Positions 60,040 through 64,000 of a stretch of 64,000 nucleotides of DNA are shown piece by piece. Every line of letters begins with the position of its first letter. The first letter of the stretch is position 1. Under the pieces are notes generated by a model. The model made no database searches. It saw only the letters and a list, made by a program, of their open reading frames with translations, and was not told the origin of the DNA. This DNA comes from CAWEYO01 sp963813315 (lineage in GTDB: Bacteria > Pseudomonadota > Alphaproteobacteria > Rhizobiales > Rhizobiaceae). The stretch covers positions 1-64,000 of the forward strand of contig CAWEYO010000013.1 of NCBI GenBank assembly GCA_963813315.1, read 5' to 3'. Position numbers and translations under genes: made by a program.

Positions 60040-60621
60040 TTAGCGTTCGATCGTGCCAGTACGGCGGATCTTCTTCTGCAAGAGAAGGATGCCGTAGAGC
60101 AGCGCTTCGGCCGTTGGCGGGCACCCTGGCACATAAATGTCCACAGGAACGACGCGGTCGCAGCCGCGCACCACCGAATAGGAATAGTGATAGTAGCCGC
60201 CGCCATTGGCACAGGAGCCCATCGAGACCACGTAGCGCGGCTCCGGCATCTGGTCGTAGACTTTGCGCAGCGCCGGCGCCATCTTGTTGGTCAGCGTGCC
60301 GGCGACGATCATAACGTCCGATTGTCGCGGCGAGGCGCGCGGCGCGATGCCGAAGCGCTCGGCGTCGTAGCGCGGCATGGACATATGCATCATCTCGACC
60401 GCGCAGCAGGCGAGGCCAAACGTCATCCACATCAGCGAGCCCGTGCGGGCCCATGTGATCAACGCCTCCGATGACGTGACGAGGAACCCCTTGTCGGCCA
60501 GTTCGTCGTTGATTTCACCGAAGTACCGATCATCCGAACCCACCAGCTTCCCGGTGTTGGGATCGATGATGCCCTTCGGCCTGGGGGCCACGAGCGTCGC
60601 GGAACGATCGTTCAATCCCAT
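60040..60621 (-). CDS. nuoB: NADH-quinone oxidoreductase subunit B
   Basis: A 193-residue subunit with the terminal [4Fe-4S] cluster N2. Ligand motifs are GLACCAVEMMH, MGSCANGGGYY and VPGCPPTAEAL. I start at 60621 (MGLNDRSATLVAPRPKG), ten bases inside the nuoA end; the upstream frame to 60840 is a shadow of nuoA. Electrons pass from N2 to ubiquinone at the NuoB/NuoD interface. Confidence 0.97.
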   Translation of the reverse strand: MGLNDRSATLVAPRPKGIIDPNTGKLVGSDDRYFGEINDELADKGFLVTSSEALITWARTGSLMWMTFGLACCAVEMMHMSMPRYDAERFGIAPRASPRQSDVMIVAGTLTNKMAPALRKVYDQMPEPRYVVSMGSCANGGGYYHYSYSVVRGCDRVVPVDIYVPGCPPTAEALLYGILLLQKKIRRTGTIER

Positions 60622-60977
60622 TCCAGCGCTCCTTTTCTCCACTCGTAGATGAAGCCGATGGTCAACACGCCGAGGAAGACCATCATCGACCAGAATCCGA
60701 GCCAGCCGATTTTCCCGAACGATACCGCCCAGGGAAACAGAAACGCCACTTCGAGGTCGAAAATGATGAACAGGATCGACACGAGGTAGTAGCGCACGTC
60801 GAACTTCATGCGGGCGTCGTCGAACGCGTTGAAGCCGCATTCATAGGCGGAAAGCTTCTCCGGGTCCGGACTGCGATAGGCGATCAGGAAGGGAGCGACC
60901 ATAAGCGCAAGACCAACCGCCAGCGCGACGCCAACGAAGATCACGACGGGCAGATATGAACTCAGCAACGTGCTCAT
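60612..60977 (-). CDS. nuoA: NADH-quinone oxidoreductase subunit A
   Basis: A 121-residue membrane subunit (ND3 homologue) with three transmembrane helices. The conserved loop is SAYECGFNAFDDARMKFDVR, with the Cys implicated in active/deactive transitions of mitochondrial complex I. The start at 60977 (MSTLLSSYLPVVIF) is preceded by GGAAAGTCGGACC. It is the first gene of the operon; a 331-bp upstream gap separates it from the next minus-strand gene. Confidence 0.96.
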   Translation of the reverse strand: MSTLLSSYLPVVIFVGVALAVGLALMVAPFLIAYRSPDPEKLSAYECGFNAFDDARMKFDVRYYLVSILFIIFDLEVAFLFPWAVSFGKIGWLGFWSMMVFLGVLTIGFIYEWRKGALEWD

Positions 60978-61260
60978 GGTCCGACTTTCCGTTAGCGTCC
61001 AAGCCATCCCTAACTATAGCATTGAACCGGAATGTGAAACCGCGACAGTTTGGCTTGCCTGCGCCGCGCGGAGTGGTCATGCTGCAACGCGGCGAGGGTT
61101 AGCGCAGGCGGCATGGCGGCGCAAGTGCAACCGCGGCGAAACTGTGGTCAATAACTCCGCAACCCGGATTTCAGCACCGTTATGCCGGCGATTGGCCGAT
61201 TGTCCCGGAAGGCGGATGCACGCGCCTGAAGCCGCCTACGAGCGCGCTTGCCACTGGCTA
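60978..61260 (-). promoter_or_regulatory. Upstream region of the nuo operon
   Basis: This must contain the main nuo promoter. The best -10-like match is TATAGT (minus strand, 61018-61013), within AATGCTATAGTTAGG about 36 bases upstream of the nuoA ATG. No clean -35 box at 16-18 bp is visible; the nearest candidate is TTTCAC at 15 bp. No gene is present. Confidence 0.35.
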
Positions 61261-61362
61261 GAGCATCGGACCCGAAAGTGGGAACCGGTTCCGGGCAAAA
61301 TCCGATGCTCAAACAAAGAGATGGAGCGGCAGCACTGATTCCGCAAAAACGTCCGCCGCTCT
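61261..61362. repeat. 102-bp rhizobial repeat, copy C (inverted)
   Basis: Reverse complement of the element at 15514-15615 and 21357-21458. It runs from GAGCATCGGACCCGAAAGTG to ACGTCCGCCGCTCT. The 3' end of the small lipoprotein gene (stop at 61309) reads into it. Confidence 0.85.
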
Positions 61363-61539
61363 ATCGCGCTCCGATATGTAGCCGAAGAGCCGGAAGTTGG
61401 TCGGCTGTTCGCAAAAGCCTGCGTCGAAAGCCCTGTCGATGCAAGGCGTCCAACGCCAGTGGGGCTGGCTGGATGGGACTGTCTGGCAACCCGTCGCCGC
61501 TGAGGCCAGCATGATTGCCAAAATCAGAAACCGCCGCAT
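61309..61539 (-). CDS. Small lipoprotein, 3' end inside a repeat
   Basis: A 76-residue protein beginning MRRFLILAIMLASAATGC, with a lipobox ending at Cys18. A short Trp/Cys-containing mature part follows (PHWRWTPCIDRAFDAGFCEQ, NFRLFGYISERDRAADVF). GGAGAACGGGC precedes the ATG, a strong ribosome-binding site. The last 18 codons lie in the 102-bp repeat, so the original end may have been replaced. The longer frame to 61896 is not used. Function unknown. Confidence 0.6.
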   Translation of the reverse strand: MRRFLILAIMLASAATGCQTVPSSQPHWRWTPCIDRAFDAGFCEQPTNFRLFGYISERDRAADVFAESVLPLHLFV

Positions 61540-61723
61540 TGCCCGTTCTCCATCGAGTCCGATCGCGCTCCGAGAGCGGACATAAACTGGAGCGGTTCCG
61601 ATTTTGCCGGTATTCGAACTGAATCGGTGAACCGCACTAACTCCATGTTCTAAGGCAATTCCGGACGGAAAGCCGGTTGACGTCATTCCGGACGGAAAAC
61701 TGGTCACTTTCCTAGAATTGCTC

Positions 61724-62116
61724 TTAGTCCGTAGGCGACGGGGCCTGCGCTCTGTCGGCGGATGCAAATTCCATCGTGAACACCTCGCCCCCGATTCCTT
61801 GCGCCAGGTCAGGAGCCAGTTCGACCGGCGTGCATCGGTCCACTGCATCCATTGCAGCCGCGATGAATTGTTGGCGCACGCCCTCATCGCCGGCAACGTC
61901 GATAAATGTCGATTTTGGTGGACCGATCAGCGACCCGTCCCGCTTTAAGCTGAAACTGAGCGTGACGGCGGATTTTTCAACGCCCGCCGGCGGGTTCCAA
62001 CACGAAAGTATTTTCGCCCCAACCTCGTCCATCGTCGCCAGAGGCTGCGCGTTTGCCGACAACGGCAACAGAACCAGCGCGGCAGACCAGAAAAACAGTC
62101 TCTCAGTGGCTTTCAT
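61724..62116 (-). CDS. Periplasmic TonB-C-like protein
   Basis: A 130-residue exported protein with signal peptide RLFFWSAALVLLPLSANAQP. The mature part has the pattern of isolated TonB C-terminal-like domains in rhizobia: ILSCWNPPAG, VTLSFSLKRDGSLIGPPKST and AAMDAVDRCTPVEL, with two cysteines. It has a strong Shine-Dalgarno (CAGGAGAATGCA). A MITE-like repeat begins 15 bp upstream of the start and may have separated the gene from its promoter. Function unknown. Confidence 0.7.
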   Translation of the reverse strand: MKATERLFFWSAALVLLPLSANAQPLATMDEVGAKILSCWNPPAGVEKSAVTLSFSLKRDGSLIGPPKSTFIDVAGDEGVRQQFIAAAMDAVDRCTPVELAPDLAQGIGGEVFTMEFASADRAQAPSPTD

Positions 62117-62130
62117 TGCATTCTCCTGTA

Positions 62131-62275
62131 GGGTGGGTCGGGATTCAGGTGATGCCGGCCTGTAAATGGCAGTCTTCTCCGCGTCCGGTACTCACGTACC
62201 CAAACGTACGCTGCGTGCCGGTTCTCGAAAACCGCCATTTTCGAACTCGGCCTGACCTGAATTCCAACACACCCT
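62131..62275. repeat. MITE-like element of 145 bp
   Basis: The ends are imperfect inverted repeats: GGGTGGGTCGGGATTCAGGT at the left and, on the complementary strand from the right, GGGTGTGTTGGAATTCAGGT. The interior has GCAGTCTTCTCCGCGTCCGG opposed by CCGGTTCTCGAAAACCGCCA. There is no coding capacity. The remaining gap to 62419 holds nothing recognised. Confidence 0.6.
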
Positions 62276-62419
62276 AGCCGCCTGATCCGGGAGCCGTGAC
62301 GACGATAGCGAATGTCGCTGCTTTGGACGAGAACCTCGTCGGGCCGTCTGTCCATGAGCTGACCGTACAAGAAACGACCTCCCATGCCAAACGCAGGCGA
62401 CAGGCCGCTGCCCGGCCTC

Positions 62420-63254
62420 TCAGGCCCGCAGCGTCGAAAGGTCGATCTCGGTGATGTGCCAGCGGCCGAGATTGGCCGTATAGAGCCGGTCGCCCTTGAA
62501 GGCGACGTTCGTCGGGTGCGCGATGGTGGTCGCAGCCCGGTCCTCGATCAGGAGCTCTAGCCCGCGGTCCTCGCGCCAGCGATAGAGCCGCGACGGCTCG
62601 TAGCAGGAGATGATCAGCGAGCCGTCCGGCGCGAAGGCGAGTCCGTCGGGCACGTTCTGCACGTCCGGCACCACCAGTCGCTTCACCCCGGCGGAGCCAT
62701 TACTGGTCGATCGGTACGAAGCTCACCTGTGGCGCGTCGCTTTCCACCACGTAGAGTCCGCTGCCGTCGGGCGCCATTGCCATGCCGTTGGCGAACTGCA
62801 TGGGAGCGCGGCACCAGGGGCCGCCCTTCCCGCTGGCGAGTTCGAAGCGGAAGACCGATGCCCCGGACGCCGCGCTCTGGCTGTCGGAGACGTAGAGATA
62901 GCCGCGCGCCGCGTCGATCACCGGATAGTTCGGCACGCGGATCCCGGCCGCTGCGAAACGGCGCATCTCGCCGCTGGCCGCCTCGAAGCGGAATACCGCC
63001 TGATGCCGGAGGTCGCAGCAAAAAGCGTCGCCCCCGGCATCGAGGGCTATGCCGAGAAGAAAGCCGCCGGTGCCGCCAACGCGCGTGACCGCGCTGCCGT
63101 CGGCTTCGATCCTGAGCAGGTCGCCGGTTTCAGTGCCGCACCACACGGAGCCGTCCGCATGCACCGCAACTCCCTCTGGATGCGCGAGGCGCGGCGTCGA
63201 AAAGATGCCGTCGAAAAAGACGCGGGCGGCCGACATTGGAAGCAAGGCTTTCAT
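62420..63254 (-). CDS. SMP-30/gluconolactonase family protein, one extra base
   Basis: A six-bladed beta-propeller lactonase-like protein of about 277 residues. Frame 1 covers MKALLPMSAARVFFDGIFST, RLAHPEGVAVHADGSVWCGT, FCCDLRHQAVFRFE and ANGMAMAPDGSGLYVVESDA. It ends at a stop after VPIDQ. Removing one T (plus-strand A near 62700) gives VPIDQNGSAGVKRLVVPDVQ, and the frame continues to NVPDGLAFAPDG and the end. The metal-binding Asn and Asp of the family are present. Its ATG overlaps the CoA-transferase stop (ATGA), so the two genes probably act in one pathway; the substrate is unknown. Confidence 0.85.
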
Positions 63255-64000
63255 GGCGAAGTTCCTCCCCCTCCGCGGCCGGGCTCACCGTCCTGGCGGG
63301 CGATTAGCGCCCTGACGGCACGGCGGTCCGCGGCCAGGATGGCCGAGATCAGCGGGCCGCGTTCCTTCGCTCCGACGAATTCGAGGTGCCTGAGGCCGAG
63401 AGGGTCGATGCCCCGACGCAGCACGTCCAGCACTTCGGCGGTCGGCAGCGGCACCGGGCGGCAATCGTCCGTGAAACGGACGTCGAAGCCGGTCGCCTGG
63501 CGGATCGCCGCCGCGTTCACTCCCGGCATCGTCTCCGCGACCACCAGCTCGCGGCTATCCGGATCGAGCCGGAAGACGCAGAGATCGGTGAAGACAAGCG
63601 CTCGTCCGGTGCGGTAGCCGAGCGGCGCCCGCTCCGCCGCGGTCACCAGGCCGCGGGCCGAACTTGCAACGTCCACAGCCGCGACGACCGAGCGCGAGGA
63701 ATGGCGCGTGACATAAAGCAGATAGTCGCGGTGCATGTTGGCGACGTCGGCCATGCCGCCCTGCCCGGGAAGCCGGATCGTGCCGCCGTCTGGCTTTTCG
63801 AACGCCAGCGTGTTGACGCGGCCCAGTCGGTCCACCTGGGCGGCGGCGACAATCTCATGGGTCACCAAGCCCGCCTGATAGTAGGTGGAATAGGTGTCGT
63901 CGCCGCCGGCATGAGCCGCTGCCGTCTCGCCGTCCAGGGTCTCGATGAGCGACAGGATCAGCGGGCTCGGCGCCACGTCGAGATGGCCGCAGCTCATGGT
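63251..64000 (-). CDS. CoA-transferase subunit B (GctB-like), 5' end beyond the window
   Basis: The last 250 or so residues of a glutaconate/3-oxoacid CoA-transferase beta-type subunit. Recognisable parts are AAQVDRLGRVNTLAF, GYRTGRALVFTDLCVFRLD and VAETMPGVNAAAIRQATGF. Family members carry about 60 more residues before the point where the frame meets the window edge, and the frame stays open to 64000. The ATG at 63997 is therefore probably internal. The alpha subunit should lie further right. It is coupled to the SMP-30-type gene by a 4-base overlap. Confidence 0.8.
   Translation of the reverse strand, partial: TMSCGHLDVAPSPLILSLIETLDGETAAAHAGGDDTYSTYYQAGLVTHEIVAAAQVDRLGRVNTLAFEKPDGGTIRLPGQGGMADVANMHRDYLLYVTRHSSRSVVAAVDVASSARGLVTAAERAPLGYRTGRALVFTDLCVFRLDPDSRELVVAETMPGVNAAAIRQATGFDVRFTDDCRPVPLPTAEVLDVLRRGIDPLGLRHLEFVGAKERGPLISAILAADRRAVRALIARQDGEPGRGGGGTSP

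Overview
The window looks like the chromosome of an alphaproteobacterium of the order Hyphomicrobiales, most like the Mesorhizobium/Phyllobacteriaceae group. The reasons are a GC-rich sequence, a nuoA-to-N operon whose NuoE has a long Ala/Lys-rich tail, a downstream row of birA, RNase J, methylmalonyl-CoA epimerase, a DUF1467 protein, type-3 proS and lolC/lolD, and several rhizobial-type intergenic palindromic repeats. The genus is inferred, not proven.

Layout. 0.2-5.2 kb (minus): a cluster resembling rhizopine (moc) catabolism, with a LacI-type regulator, a histidine-motif membrane hydroxylase, a Rieske ferredoxin, a sugar/inositol-type periplasmic binding protein and a ferredoxin reductase. 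5.2-7.3 kb: small phage-like genes in overlapping frames, a copy of a tRNA-Lys 3'-half module and a tRNA-Leu(GAG). 7.5-16.4 kb: core genes lipB, lolD, lolC, proS, DUF1467, mce, rnj and birA, plus a 28-residue membrane protein and a candidate small RNA. 16.4-44.3 kb: a 27.9-kb integrated element. 44.3-61 kb: the complex I operon read on the minus strand, with two accessory genes between nuoF and nuoG and a four-helix-bundle (S23/IVP) gene inserted between nuoC and nuoD. 61-64 kb: small secreted proteins, a MITE-like repeat, an SMP-30 lactonase and the end of a CoA-transferase subunit.

The main discovery is the element. An exact 18-bp direct repeat (AGTTCCGACAGCGGAAAC) lies at 16372-16389, inside the 5' end of birA, and at 44245-44262, four bases from the junction with nuoN. 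A tyrosine integrase starts 127 bp inside the left repeat. Joining the outer flanks rebuilds nuoN followed 4 bp later by a GTG-started birA. The element therefore integrated into a protein-coding gene, supplied birA with a new start, and split birA-rnj-mce from the nuo operon. Its cargo is mosaic. It has a truncated DNA polymerase-like gene, a protease-like protein without a catalytic triad, a TetR-controlled set (patatin, acetoacetate decarboxylase, hydroxybutyrate dehydrogenase and an RND pump) with two near-identical operator/promoters, gene fragments, and a secreted protein with an export-type domain followed by a tandemly repeated coiled coil.

A caution applies to the whole window. At least thirteen genes are broken by a single extra base, including the essential-type genes nuoL, nuoH and lolC; only one single-base deletion was found. 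This one-sided pattern points to insertion-type sequencing error rather than gene decay, so frameshifted genes are annotated as probably intact unless other evidence shows truncation.
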